DNA from: Gammaproteobacteria bacterium
GTDB lineage: Bacteria > Pseudomonadota > Gammaproteobacteria > Nevskiales > Nevskiaceae
Direction: 5' to 3'
Assembly: GCA_026398875.1 (NCBI GenBank)
Contig: JAPLSB010000016.1
Coordinates: forward strand, 186,001-250,000
DNA length: 64,000 nucleotides
Every line of letters begins with the position of its first letter. Position 1 is the first letter of the stretch. Shown here one piece after another: positions 35,409-45,349 of this stretch. Under the pieces are notes generated by a model, which worked only from the letters and a program-made list of their open reading frames with translations, ran no database searches and had not been told where the DNA came from. The translations under genes were made by a program, and so were the position numbers.

Positions 35409-36860
35409 ATGCTCTGGCTCTGCCTGCATCTGCCGCAGTTCGCGATCGAGGCCCTCGGCGAGCAGGGTCCGGATCACGTGGTCACCGGGCGGCGCGGCGC
35501 GCGCCGCTGGGTGATCGCCGGTGCGGTCGACCGGATTGCGCCGGGCACCGACTGGGGCACGGTGCAGACGCTGCATCCGGATATCCGCGCTGCCGAGCGT
35601 CGCCCGCGCGCCGAGCGCGAAGCGATGACCGCGCTGGCGGCCTGGGCTTACCGCTATGGCTCGGAACTGGTCTGGGAAATCACCGAAAGCGAGCTCGACT
35701 ACGGCCTGCCGTGCGCGCTGCTGTGGGTCGACATCGGCAGCAGCCTCAAGCTGTTCGGCGGGCTGGATGCCCTGCTGGCGGATTTCGATGCCGGTTTTGC
35801 CGACAGCGGCCATGTCGGCCAGCGCGGCGTAGCGCCGACCTTGGAAGCCGCAGCCGTGCTGGCGCGGCTCGGGCTGTCGCGGCCGATCTGCGATGTCACC
35901 GAACTGCCGGCCGTGTTCGATTCGCTGCCGCTGGCCGCACTGCCGCTGGCGCCGAAGGTGCAGGACGCTTTGAAAGCGGTCGGCCTGAGCACGGTTGGTG
36001 AGTTGCTGGCGCTCCCGGCGGCACCGCTGGCCAAGCGTCACGGCCCGGCGTTCACCTTGTATCTGGATCGCCTGCTCGGCCGCCGCCCGGACGTGCGGCC
36101 GCGCTACCGGTTGCCGCCGAAGTACCAGCGGCGGTTTGATCTGCTGGGCGAGGTCGAGCACAGCGAAGGCCTGCTGTTTCCGCTGCAGCGGATGACCCGC
36201 GAACTCGGCCATTTCCTGAAAGCCCGCGACACCGGCCTGCAGGCGTTCCGGCTGACCCTGAACCACGGCCGCGCCAGCGGCGGCAAACCGCAGCCGGACA
36301 CCGTGCTCGACCTGCGGCTGGCCAGCCCGGCACGCGATGCCGAACGCCTGCTGCGGGTGCTGCGCGAACGCCTTGGCCGCTTGCCGCTGCCAGCGCCGGT
36401 GCGCAGCCTGAGGCTCGCGGCCGAGCAGTTCATCGAGCCGCCAACGGGCCAGGGGGATCTGTTCGACAGCCATGCCGGCGATGACGAGGCCTGGAGTCAG
36501 CTGGTCGAAAAGCTGATTGCCCGGCTCGGTGCCGATGCGGTGACCGCGCTGGGCCTGATCGCCGACCACCGTCCCGAACGCAGCTGGCGGCTGCGTGCCT
36601 GCGATGCGCCTCCGCCATCCCCTTCCGCTGCGCCGAGTCTTGCCGAACTGCCGCCACGGCCGATCTGGCTGATCGATCCGCCGAAGCCGCTGCCAGCGGC
36701 CCCGGCGCGGATCGCCGGCTTCGAGCGTCTGGAAGGCGGCTGGTGGGACGGCGACGATATCCAGCGCGACTACTACCGCAGCGAGGTGCAGGGCAGCGGC
36801 CTGTGGGTCTACCGCGACCGCCGCAGCGAAGCCTGGTTCCTGCACGGCGTCTGGGCCTGA
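35409..36860 (+). CDS. imuB: ImuB, inactive Y-family polymerase-like protein
   Basis: 483 aa. Y-family fold that acts as the beta-clamp-binding adapter of the ImuA-ImuB-DnaE2 mutasome. The first catalytic acidic motif of real Y polymerases is replaced (MLWLCLHLPQFAIEAL), and the second reads LWVDIGSSLKLFGG, so polymerase activity is unlikely. A helix-hairpin-helix-like region (KVQDALKAVGLSTVGELLALP) and a C-terminal segment with EQFIEPPTGQGDLF, which may hold the clamp-binding motif, follow. ATG 35409 follows imuA after 5 bp. The frame is open upstream but inside imuA. Confidence 0.92.
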   Translation: MLWLCLHLPQFAIEALGEQGPDHVVTGRRGARRWVIAGAVDRIAPGTDWGTVQTLHPDIRAAERRPRAEREAMTALAAWAYRYGSELVWEITESELDYGLPCALLWVDIGSSLKLFGGLDALLADFDAGFADSGHVGQRGVAPTLEAAAVLARLGLSRPICDVTELPAVFDSLPLAALPLAPKVQDALKAVGLSTVGELLALPAAPLAKRHGPAFTLYLDRLLGRRPDVRPRYRLPPKYQRRFDLLGEVEHSEGLLFPLQRMTRELGHFLKARDTGLQAFRLTLNHGRASGGKPQPDTVLDLRLASPARDAERLLRVLRERLGRLPLPAPVRSLRLAAEQFIEPPTGQGDLFDSHAGDDEAWSQLVEKLIARLGADAVTALGLIADHRPERSWRLRACDAPPPSPSAAPSLAELPPRPIWLIDPPKPLPAAPARIAGFERLEGGWWDGDDIQRDYYRSEVQGSGLWVYRDRRSEAWFLHGVWA

Positions 36861-36875
36861 TCGCGCGGCGGCACG

Positions 36876-39800
36876 ATGCCCGAGGCTCGCAATCCGGTCG
36901 ACGAGACGCCCGCAGCGGAACGCAGCCAGCAGCTGGCGCAGCTGGTGGCGCCGCTGCCGGTGACGGCGCAGCGCGAACTGCCGATCCGGCCAGCGGTCGG
37001 CTACGCCGAGCTGCATTGCCTGTCGCATTACAGCTTCCTGCGCGGCGCCTCGTCACCGGCACAGCTGGTCGAAGCCGCGCAGGCGCAGGGCTATACGGCA
37101 CTGGCGATCACCGATGAATGCTCGATGGCGGGTGCGGTGCAGGCCCATGTCGCGGCGAAAGCGCGCGGCTTCAAGCTGATCATCGGTGCCGAGTTCCGGC
37201 TTGATGACGGCCTGCGCTTCGTGCTGCTGGCGCCGGATCATGCGGCCTACAGCCAGATCTGCCGGCTGATCACCGTCGGCCGTCGCGCGGCCGAGAAAGG
37301 CGAGTACTTCCTGACTCGTGCCGATCTGGTCCAGCTCGACCGCACGCTGGCGCTGTGGCTGCCGCCGAATGACGACGCACAGGCCGAAGGCGAGGGCGGT
37401 TTCATCGCCGCGACGTTCGGCGAACGCGCGTGGATCGCCGTGGAACTGCATCGTGCTGGCGATGACCGCGCCCGGCTGAACCGCCTGCAGAGCCTCGGTC
37501 GTTTCTTGGGCTTGCGCTGCACGGCGGCTGGCGATGTCCACATGCATGTCCGTGAAGCGCGGGCGCTGCAGGACACGGTGACCGCGATCCGTCACGGTCT
37601 TGCGCTGGAAGACTGCGGCGCGCGGCTGTTCCCGAATGGCGAGCGGCATCTGCGGCCGATCACCGAGCTGCAAACCCTGTATCCGGATGCGCTGCTCGCC
37701 GAAGCCGCGGCAATCGCTGCCCGCTGCACGTTCACGATGGCCGGGCTGAACTACGAGTACCCGCATGAACTGGTGCCGGCCGGCGAAACCCGGGCCAGCT
37801 GGCTGCGCGTGTTGACCGAGCAGGGCGTGCGCGAGCGCTGGCCGCAGGGCGAATCGGCGGCGGTGCGCAAGACCATCGAGATGGAACTCGAACTGATCAC
37901 CGAACTGAAGTACGAAGCGTTTTTTCTGACCGTTCACGACATCGTGGTCTGGGCGCGGGCACGCGGCATCCTGTGTCAGGGGCGCGGTTCGGCGGCTAAT
38001 TCGGCGGTCTGCTACGCGCTTGGCATCACCTCGGTGAACCCGGCCGAGCAGCGGCTGCTGTTCGGCCGCTTCCTGTCGCGCGAGCGCAACGAGCCGCCGG
38101 ACATCGACGTCGATTTCGAGCATCAGCGCCGCGAGGAAGTGATGCAGTACATCTACGCCAAGTACGGCCGCGAACGGGCTGCACTGGCGGCGACGGTGAT
38201 CCGCTATCGCCGGAAATCGGCGATCCGCGATGTCGGCAAGGCCTTGGGCATCGGCCCTGACGAGATCGACCGCCTCGCCAATTCGCTGGCCTGGTGGGAC
38301 GAGCCGGACAGCCTGCCGACCCGGCTGCGCGAGCAGGGCTTTGATCCGGACTCACCGGTGGTCGCGCGCTGGCTGATGCTGGTCAAGGCGCTGATCGGCA
38401 CACCGCGGCATCTGTCGCAGCATGTCGGTGGCTTCGTCATTTCCGAGCATCCGCTGCACGAGCTGGTGCCGGTCGAGAACGCGGCGATGCCGGACCGCAC
38501 GATCATCCAGTGGGAGAAGGACGATCTCGAAGCGCTGGGCCTGCTGAAGGTCGATTGCCTGGCGCTCGGCATGCTAAGCGCGATCCGTCGCATGTTCGCG
38601 TTCATCGAACGCCAGACCGGCAGCGCGCCGACCATCGCCAGCATCCCGCGCGATGACCCGGAGACCTTCGCGATGATCCAGCGCGGCGAGACCGTCGGCG
38701 TGTTCCAGATCGAGTCGCGCGCGCAGATGAGCATGCTGCCGCGGCTGAAGCCCGCCAACTTCTACGATCTGGTGATCCAGATCGCGATCGTTCGCCCGGG
38801 CCCGATCCAGGGCGGCATGGTGCATCCGTACCTGAAGCGCCGCAGCGGGCTGGAACCGGTCGTCTATCCGAGCGAAGCGCTGGAGCAGGTGCTGGGCCGC
38901 ACGCTTGGCGTACCGCTGTTCCAGGAGCAGGTGATCGAGATCGCCAATGTCGCCGCCGGCTTCACGCAGGGCGAGGCCGACCAGTTGCGCCGCTCGATGG
39001 CCGCCTGGGGCAAGGACGGCTCGCTGCTGCCGATGCGCCAGCGTCTGCTCGACGGCATGACCGTCAAGGGCTACGAGCGCGCGTTCGCCGAACAGATCTT
39101 CGAGATGATCAAGGGCTTCGGCAGCTATGGCTTTCCGGAGTCGCATTCGGCCAGCTTCGCGCTGCTGGCCTATGTCTCGTCATGGATCAAGTGCCATCAC
39201 CCGGCGGCGTTCTTCGCAGCACTGGTCAACAGCCAGCCGATGGGTTTCTATGCGCCGGCGCAGCTGATCCGCGAAGCGCGCCGTTCGGGTGTAGAACTGC
39301 GGCCGGTCGATGTCGTCAACAGCGAATGGGATTGCAGCGTGGTCCGTGATCGCGACGGCCGGCCGGCGATCCGGCTGGGCTTGCGCCTGATTGCCGGGCT
39401 CGATGAAGACAGCGCGAAACGCCTGCTGGCAGCGCGGCGGCAAGCCCCGTTTGCCGACATCGAGGATCTGGTGCAGCGCACCGCGCTTGATGTCCGCACC
39501 CGGCGCTTGCTGGCAAAGGCCGATGCCTTGCGCCGGCTCGCCGGCCATCGTCATGCCGCCAACTGGGATGTGCAGGGGCTCGACGACCTGCCGCCGCTGC
39601 TGGCCGGTCATGCGGCAATCGATCACGACGTGCCGCTGAGGATGCCGCAGGAAGCCGAGGAGGTGCTTGCCGACTACCAGAGCACCGGTCTGACGCTGCG
39701 CCGTCATCCACTGGCGCTGCTGCGGCCGCGTCTGGCGCAACTCGGCGTGCGCACCTCGGCCGATATGGCGCAGCTCGAGCACGGCCAGGGCGTGCGCGTT

Positions 39801-40067
39801 GCAGGCCTGGTGCTGAACCGCCAGCGCCCGCAGACCGCGAAAGGCGTGCTGTTCATGACGCTGGAAGACGAGACCGGCTGCCACAACCTGATCGTCTGGA
39901 AGCGCGCCTTCGATGCCCAGCGCGCCACGGTGCTGGGCGGCAGGATGCTGATCGTGGTCGGCGAACTGCAGAAGGTCGATGGCGTGACCCACATCGTCGC
40001 CAGGCGCTTTCGTGACGCCAGCGACTGGATCACCGGGCTGCCGGTGTCGTCACGCAATTTCCACTAG
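36876..40067 (+). CDS. dnaE2: Error-prone DNA polymerase DnaE2
   Basis: 1063 aa, C-family alpha subunit used for SOS translesion synthesis. N-terminal PHP domain begins YAELHCLSHYSFLRGASSP; the polymerase core has GRGSAANSAVCYALGI, the catalytic acidic run PPDIDVDFEHQRREEV, RHLSQHVGGFVIS, VRPGPIQGGMVHPYL and FGSYGFPESHSASFALLAY. The C-terminus holds the OB-fold (GVRVAGLVLNRQRPQT) and stops without the replicative tail. Third gene of the LexA-controlled cassette, 15 bp after imuB. A terminator follows at 40098 and lexA lies just beyond. Confidence 0.96.
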   Translation: MPEARNPVDETPAAERSQQLAQLVAPLPVTAQRELPIRPAVGYAELHCLSHYSFLRGASSPAQLVEAAQAQGYTALAITDECSMAGAVQAHVAAKARGFKLIIGAEFRLDDGLRFVLLAPDHAAYSQICRLITVGRRAAEKGEYFLTRADLVQLDRTLALWLPPNDDAQAEGEGGFIAATFGERAWIAVELHRAGDDRARLNRLQSLGRFLGLRCTAAGDVHMHVREARALQDTVTAIRHGLALEDCGARLFPNGERHLRPITELQTLYPDALLAEAAAIAARCTFTMAGLNYEYPHELVPAGETRASWLRVLTEQGVRERWPQGESAAVRKTIEMELELITELKYEAFFLTVHDIVVWARARGILCQGRGSAANSAVCYALGITSVNPAEQRLLFGRFLSRERNEPPDIDVDFEHQRREEVMQYIYAKYGRERAALAATVIRYRRKSAIRDVGKALGIGPDEIDRLANSLAWWDEPDSLPTRLREQGFDPDSPVVARWLMLVKALIGTPRHLSQHVGGFVISEHPLHELVPVENAAMPDRTIIQWEKDDLEALGLLKVDCLALGMLSAIRRMFAFIERQTGSAPTIASIPRDDPETFAMIQRGETVGVFQIESRAQMSMLPRLKPANFYDLVIQIAIVRPGPIQGGMVHPYLKRRSGLEPVVYPSEALEQVLGRTLGVPLFQEQVIEIANVAAGFTQGEADQLRRSMAAWGKDGSLLPMRQRLLDGMTVKGYERAFAEQIFEMIKGFGSYGFPESHSASFALLAYVSSWIKCHHPAAFFAALVNSQPMGFYAPAQLIREARRSGVELRPVDVVNSEWDCSVVRDRDGRPAIRLGLRLIAGLDEDSAKRLLAARRQAPFADIEDLVQRTALDVRTRRLLAKADALRRLAGHRHAANWDVQGLDDLPPLLAGHAAIDHDVPLRMPQEAEEVLADYQSTGLTLRRHPLALLRPRLAQLGVRTSADMAQLEHGQGVRVAGLVLNRQRPQTAKGVLFMTLEDETGCHNLIVWKRAFDAQRATVLGGRMLIVVGELQKVDGVTHIVARRFRDASDWITGLPVSSRNFH

Positions 40068-40097
40068 TCGCTTGGCGGAGAAGCCAACGCCCACAAA

Positions 40098-40125
40098 AAA
40101 GCGCCGACGAACGGTGCTTTACTTC
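40098..40125 (+). terminator. Terminator after dnaE2
   Basis: 8-bp stem AAAGCGCC / GGTGCTTT (one G-T pair), 7-nt loop, then ACTTCG; a run of A precedes the stem. It separates the mutasome cassette from the lexA promoter. Confidence 0.6.
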
Positions 40126-40139
40126 GTTAGGCGGTGACT

Positions 40140-40157
40140 TGTATAAATATACATATC
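40140..40157 (+). promoter_or_regulatory. LexA (SOS) box upstream of lexA
   Basis: TGTATAAATATACATATC, identical over 18 bases to the box before imuA, 18 bp upstream of the lexA start. The TATAAA core may also be the -10. Predicts autoregulation of lexA. Confidence 0.88.
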
Positions 40158-40175
40158 AACGCGAAACCACCAGCA

Positions 40176-40799
40176 ATGACCAACCTTACCGCGCGGCAGG
40201 CCGAAGTACTAGCGTTCATTCGCGAACACATCGCGGACAACGGTGGTGCGCCGACGCGTGCCGAAATCGCGGCTGCCTTCGGTCTGCGCTCGGCGAACTC
40301 TGCCGAGCAGTACCTGCGCACGCTGGCCGAGAAGGGTCATCTGGAAGTGACGGGTCAGGCTCGCGGCATTCGCCTGGCCGTCCAGCACCGCGAGCGCCGT
40401 GTCGAAATGCTGAAAGTGCCGGTCGTCGGTCGCGTTGCTGCTGGCCTGCCGATCCTGGCCGTCGAGAATCTCGATGACCACCGCGATCTCGCTGCCAACC
40501 TGTTCGAGCCGGCGCCGGACTTCCTGCTGCGCGTCAAAGGCCAGTCGATGCGCGATGCCGGCATCCTTGATGGCGACCTGCTGGCCGTGAAGCGCGCCAG
40601 CAACGCCATGAACGGCCAGATCGTCGTCGCCCGCATCGGCGATGAAGCGACGGTCAAGCGCTTCAAGCGCGATGGCCATGTCGTCAGCCTGATTCCCGAA
40701 AACAGCGACCCTGCCTACCAGCCGATCGTCCTGGACCTGCGCGAGCAGGAACTGGTGATCGAAGGATTGGCTCTGGGCGTCATTGGAGTACGTCGATGA
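40176..40799 (+). CDS. lexA: LexA repressor
   Basis: SOS repressor, 207 aa (E. coli 202). N-terminal winged helix (LTARQAEVLAFIREHIADNG, APTRAEIAAAFGLRSANSAE); cleavage site Ala89-Gly90 in GRVAAGLPI; catalytic Ser124 in KGQSM and Lys161 in EATVKRFK. ATG 40176 is the only start consistent with the family. It lies just behind its own LexA box. Its TGA overlaps the start of a small unknown gene by 4 bp, so the two should be co-induced by DNA damage. Confidence 0.97.
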   Translation: MTNLTARQAEVLAFIREHIADNGGAPTRAEIAAAFGLRSANSAEQYLRTLAEKGHLEVTGQARGIRLAVQHRERRVEMLKVPVVGRVAAGLPILAVENLDDHRDLAANLFEPAPDFLLRVKGQSMRDAGILDGDLLAVKRASNAMNGQIVVARIGDEATVKRFKRDGHVVSLIPENSDPAYQPIVLDLREQELVIEGLALGVIGVRR

Positions 40800-41110
40800 A
40801 CCTGCAACAGCAACGCGAAGAGGCGCGCCGTCGCCGCCTGATCAGCCGCAGCCTTGTCCAGCATCGGCAGCGCTACTTCGAGGAAGTCCGTCGCGGCGTT
40901 GTCACTCCCGGCACCACGATGGGGCGGATCATGCCCGGCCCATTGGCAAGCAGCCCCCAGGCGATCTCCGGCCCGGTGATGATCGACAGCCCGGCGATTA
41001 CTTCAGCGCTGAAGACCGCAACGGTGGGCCTGATGCTGGGCTTGCTGGTGCAGTTCCATTCGCCGCTGTTGAATGCGGTGCTGTCGGTCCTGCCTGGCGC
41101 CACAGGCTGA
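40796..41110 (+). CDS. Small putative membrane protein co-operonic with lexA, unknown
   Basis: 104 aa. Basic, helical N-terminus (QQQREEARRRRLISRSLVQH), a Gly/Pro-rich middle, and one hydrophobic C-terminal segment (TATVGLMLGLLVQF, then SPLLNAVLSVLPG). I do not recognise the family. The ATGA overlap with lexA means it is very probably made under SOS control. In other bacteria the gene after lexA is often a damage-induced division inhibitor (for example sulA in Pseudomonas); this protein is not SulA-like in sequence, so such a role is only a hypothesis. Confidence 0.75.
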   Translation: MNLQQQREEARRRRLISRSLVQHRQRYFEEVRRGVVTPGTTMGRIMPGPLASSPQAISGPVMIDSPAITSALKTATVGLMLGLLVQFHSPLLNAVLSVLPGATG

Positions 41111-41376
41111 ACGGTCGTCATGTACGGCCATCAGGTTTCAGCGGCGGCACGATCGGCCCCAGCGCCTTTGATGTCGGGCGCTGGCGTTGGCCTTGTGGTT
41201 CAAGACTACAGTTCCTGCTGGTCAGCCCTGCCGAGCGGCATCCGCCAACGAATCGAGCCATTGCTGGATATCAACGGCAAGCTCGGCAATAGCCGCCGCT
41301 TGCCGGTCGCTGCATCGCGTTGATGTCTGGCCTGAGTCCAGTGTTGATTCAGGCCAGAGCACACCAGCATCGGCAG
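41111..41376. other. Intergenic region, with a hairpin 41327-41357
   Basis: No convincing gene. A 9-bp inverted repeat CTGGCCTGA / TCAGGCCAG (41327-41335, 41349-41357) lies 20 bp past the stop of the - strand acyl-CoA ligase gene and could end its transcript, though no T-run follows. Confidence 0.45.
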
Positions 41377-42948
41377 TCACTGCGTGGCGATTGCAGCGCG
41401 TTTGCCTCTGAGCACGAACTTCTGGATCTTGCCCGTTGCCGTCTTTGGCAGGTCCAGGACCACATGGAACGCCGTCGGCACCTTGAAGTGCGCGAGGTTC
41501 TGACGGCAGAACGCCTTCAGCTCGCCATCTGCCAGAGCAGCGCCATCGCGCAGCACAACAAAAGCCTCCGGCGATTCACCCCATTTCTCGTGGGGCATGC
41601 CCACCACGGCGACTTCGACGATCGCAGGGTGGCGCAGCAGTGCCGCTTCGACTTCGATCGACGAGATGTTCTCGCCGCCAGAAATGATCACGTCCTTGAT
41701 GCGGTCGCGAATCTCGATATAGCCGTCCGGATGGACAACCGCGGCGTCGCCGGTGCGGAACCAGCCGCCTTTCAGCGCTTTCGCGCTGGCTTCAGGATCG
41801 TTGTAATAGCCCCGCATTACGGTGTTGCCGCGCGCCACGATTTCGCCCAGCGTCTGGCCATCGGCCGGCACTGGCTGGTCGTTCTCGTCGAACACGGCCG
41901 TTTCGCCGGAAGTGATCAGTTCCACTCCCTGTCGCGCCTTCAGCTTCGCCCGTTGCTCGGACGTGAGCTCGGCATGGGCAGGCAGCGGCTCGCAGATGGT
42001 GATGAATGGCGAAGTCTCGGTCAGGCCGTAGGCCTGCGTGATCGTCCACTTCAGTTCGCCTTCGACGCGTTCGATCGTTGCGGGTGCCGGCGGAGCACCC
42101 GCCGTGATCACGCGTACGCCGGGTCGCACGGCGCTGCGCTGTGCTTCCGGACCGTTGGCGATGCCGATCAGCACGGTCGGCGCAGCGCACAGCAGGGTGA
42201 CGCCTTCCCTGTTGACATGGTCGTAGATCGCCAAGGGCTCGACCTTGCGCAGGCAGACATGGGTGCCGCCGACTGCGGTCACCGTCCAGATGAATGTCCA
42301 GCCGTTGGCGTGGAACATCGGCAGCGTCCACAGGTAGCGATCCGACGGCGTCATGTGCATGTGTACCAGCACGCCGACCGAGTTCATCCAGGCATTGCGG
42401 TGGGTGATCATCACGCCCTTCGGACGCGACGTTGTTCCGCTGGTGTAGTTCACCGACAGCAGATCGGTTTCAGCAACCGGGAAGCGTTCGAAGTTCGGGC
42501 TCGAAGTCGCGACCAGATGCGCGTAATCCAGCCAGCCTTCGCGCGCGCCTTCAAGCGCGATGAAGTGGGTCACATCCGGAAGCTGATCGCGAATACCGTC
42601 GATCGCAGCGAAATAGTCCGGATGCGCGCAGACGATCTTCGATCCGCTGTGATTGATCAGATATACGAAGTCGTCAGCGGTCAACCGATAGTTGATCGGC
42701 ACGATCACGGCGCCGTATTGCGGTGCCGCGTAGTACATCTCCAGGTTGGAATGGGTATTGGGCGAGATCAGCGCCACTCGGTCGCCTTTGCCAAGGCCGA
42801 GCGATTGCAGCGCCGACGACGCGCGATCGCAGCGATCGAGAAACTGCGCGTAGGTGAACCGCAACTCGCCGTCTACAACCGCTTCGCGATCGGCGTGCAG
42901 TTTCAGCGCGCGACGCGCGAATTCCAGCGGGCTCAGCGGAGTTTCCAC
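41377..42948 (-). CDS. Acyl-CoA synthetase / AMP-dependent ligase
   Basis: 523 aa, ANL superfamily. AMP-binding motif YTSGTTSRPKG (168-178), then MITHRNAW, FHANGW, the A4-like TQAYGLTET, RGNTVMRGYYNDPEAS, WFRTGDAAVVHPDGYIEIRDRIKDVIISGGENIS (family block, cut) and the catalytic Lys near the C-terminus in LPKTATGKIQKF. It activates a carboxylic acid to its CoA thioester via an acyl-AMP. Sequence style is that of the medium/short-chain fatty acyl-CoA ligases (AlkK/DmdB-like), but the substrate cannot be read from sequence. Stands alone, with gaps on both sides. Confidence 0.88.
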   Translation of the reverse strand: METPLSPLEFARRALKLHADREAVVDGELRFTYAQFLDRCDRASSALQSLGLGKGDRVALISPNTHSNLEMYYAAPQYGAVIVPINYRLTADDFVYLINHSGSKIVCAHPDYFAAIDGIRDQLPDVTHFIALEGAREGWLDYAHLVATSSPNFERFPVAETDLLSVNYTSGTTSRPKGVMITHRNAWMNSVGVLVHMHMTPSDRYLWTLPMFHANGWTFIWTVTAVGGTHVCLRKVEPLAIYDHVNREGVTLLCAAPTVLIGIANGPEAQRSAVRPGVRVITAGAPPAPATIERVEGELKWTITQAYGLTETSPFITICEPLPAHAELTSEQRAKLKARQGVELITSGETAVFDENDQPVPADGQTLGEIVARGNTVMRGYYNDPEASAKALKGGWFRTGDAAVVHPDGYIEIRDRIKDVIISGGENISSIEVEAALLRHPAIVEVAVVGMPHEKWGESPEAFVVLRDGAALADGELKAFCRQNLAHFKVPTAFHVVLDLPKTATGKIQKFVLRGKRAAIATQ

Positions 42949-43256
42949 GGGTCCATCTCCTCGTCTGTTCTTGTCTGCGTACCGGGCGGCGCGTATGCCA
43001 CGTCCCGTGTCGCCGCAAGCTTAGCGAGCGTGGTTGTTGCTGGGTATTGGCGTTCAACCCAATGCGAGTTCAAGCAGGGTTCGCCCGCGGCTAGCGGGTC
43101 GGGTATCCAACCGCAACGCTGTGGCCGCCGAAGCTGGACAAACTGGGAGAATCACGCGGGAGCACCAACGGGTGATCTGCTCAAAGCAGACCCGCTACTG
43201 CATTCTTTTTTGCTGGAAGGATTTACAACGAATCATCGGCAGCTTGTGGCCGATGA
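42949..43256. other. Intergenic region between acyl-CoA ligase and tRNA-Glu
   Basis: 308 bp with no credible gene. Contains the unseen promoter of the ligase gene on the - strand, and near its right end a 9-bp inverted repeat ATCATCGGC / GCCGATGAT just past the tRNA-Glu 3' end, followed on the - strand at some distance by a T-poor stretch, so it is only a possible terminator. Confidence 0.45.
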
Positions 43257-43332
43257 TGGCGTCCCTACGGGGATTCGAACCCCGGTTCTCACCGTGAAAG
43301 GGTGGTGTCCTAGGCCTCTAGACGATAGGGAC
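43257..43332 (-). tRNA. tRNA-Glu (anticodon TTC)
   Basis: 76 nt with encoded CCA. On the - strand it starts GTCCCTATCGTCTAGAGGCC; the anticodon loop CTTTCAC gives TTC; the T arm reads GGTTCGAATCC. Close match to gammaproteobacterial tRNA-Glu. Second gene of a tRNA-Ala/tRNA-Glu pair, 36 bp downstream of tRNA-Ala. Confidence 0.97.
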
Positions 43333-43368
43333 AACGAGGCGGTGAAACAGTTACCACTAAACAAAAAG

Positions 43369-43444
<76 letters not shown>

Positions 43445-43459
43445 GTACAGCGGAGGCGC

Positions 43460-43488
43460 AGTATAGGGGGGTGGTTCGCAGACCTCAA
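43460..43488 (-). promoter_or_regulatory. Promoter of the tRNA-Ala/tRNA-Glu pair
   Basis: On the - strand TTGAGG (43488-43483), exactly 17 bp, TATACT (43465-43460). The tRNA 5' end is 15 bp further. The stretch after the -10 is G+C-rich (GCGCCTCCGC), as in stable-RNA promoters under stringent control. Confidence 0.75.
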
Positions 43489-43600
43489 GCGCTTTTTGCA
43501 AAAAACTTCATGACCACCGAAGCGCGACGGATCCGCTGCAGAAGCCTGAGGTCCTGTCGCCAGATCCAAGCCTCTGGTATTCGTCAAAACGGCAATCCAT

Positions 43601-43606
43601 TAGACT
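43601..43606 (+). promoter_or_regulatory. Possible -10 box for efp
   Basis: TAGACT, 82 bp before the efp start, the same hexamer seen before miaA and hfq. No firm -35. If correct it probably drives efp-recA-recX together. Confidence 0.35.
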
Positions 43607-43688
43607 GCAAGACCGTTTTCACCCGCCGAACCGTGCTTGCAGCAAGGTCGGCTTATCCGACCACCAGACCCATCACAGCAAACCTCTC

Positions 43689-44258
43689 ATGGCTACTGTC
43701 AGCACCAACGAAATGAAGTCGGGCGTCAAGGTTCTCATCGACGGCGAACCTTACGCGATCCTCGATAACGAATACCGCAAGCCCGGCAAGGGGCAGGCGA
43801 CGAACACCATCAAGATTCGTGCGCTGAAGACGGGTCGTGTGCTGGAGAAGACGCTGAAGTCCGGCGACACCTGGGAGCTGGCAGACGTCGAGCAGACGGA
43901 AATGCAGTACCTCTACAACGATGGCGAGTTCTGGACCTTCATGGATCCGGTCAGCTTCGAACAGATTCAGGCCAACGACGCTGCGATGTCGGAAGCCAAG
44001 CAGTGGATCAAAGGCGAAGAGACCTGCACCGTGCTGCTCTGGAACGGCGTGCCGCTGAGCGTGGCCGCACCGAACACCGTGATTCTCAAGATCACCGAAA
44101 CCGATCCGGGTCTGCGTGGCGATACCTCGGGCGGCGGCGGCAAGCCGGCGAAGCTCGAAACCGGCGCCATGGTTCGCGTGCCGCTGTTCGTGCAGCAGGA
44201 CGAATTGGTCAAGGTTGATACACGTACGGGCGAATACCTCGCTCGCGCGGGCAAGTAA
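43689..44258 (+). CDS. efp: Elongation factor P
   Basis: Relieves ribosome stalling at polyproline. 189 aa (E. coli 188). Three OB/KOW-like domains. The modification site is Lys34 in RKPGKGQA, the type of residue beta-lysylated by EpmA/EpmB in the E. coli type of EF-P, rather than the Arg32 rhamnosylated by EarP. The EpmA/EpmB genes are not in the window. recA starts 31 bp after its stop with no LexA box between, so recA may be read through from efp. Confidence 0.97.
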   Translation: MATVSTNEMKSGVKVLIDGEPYAILDNEYRKPGKGQATNTIKIRALKTGRVLEKTLKSGDTWELADVEQTEMQYLYNDGEFWTFMDPVSFEQIQANDAAMSEAKQWIKGEETCTVLLWNGVPLSVAAPNTVILKITETDPGLRGDTSGGGGKPAKLETGAMVRVPLFVQQDELVKVDTRTGEYLARAGK

Positions 44259-44289
44259 GCAGCAACACTCAAGGCAGACGATAAACAAG

Positions 44290-45345
<1,056 letters not shown>

Positions 45346-45349
45346 GCAT

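Noticed and set aside
41120..41323. 67-codon open frame on the + strand after the lexA operon
   Set aside because: No ribosome site, no recognisable domain or membrane segment, composition unlike neighbouring genes.
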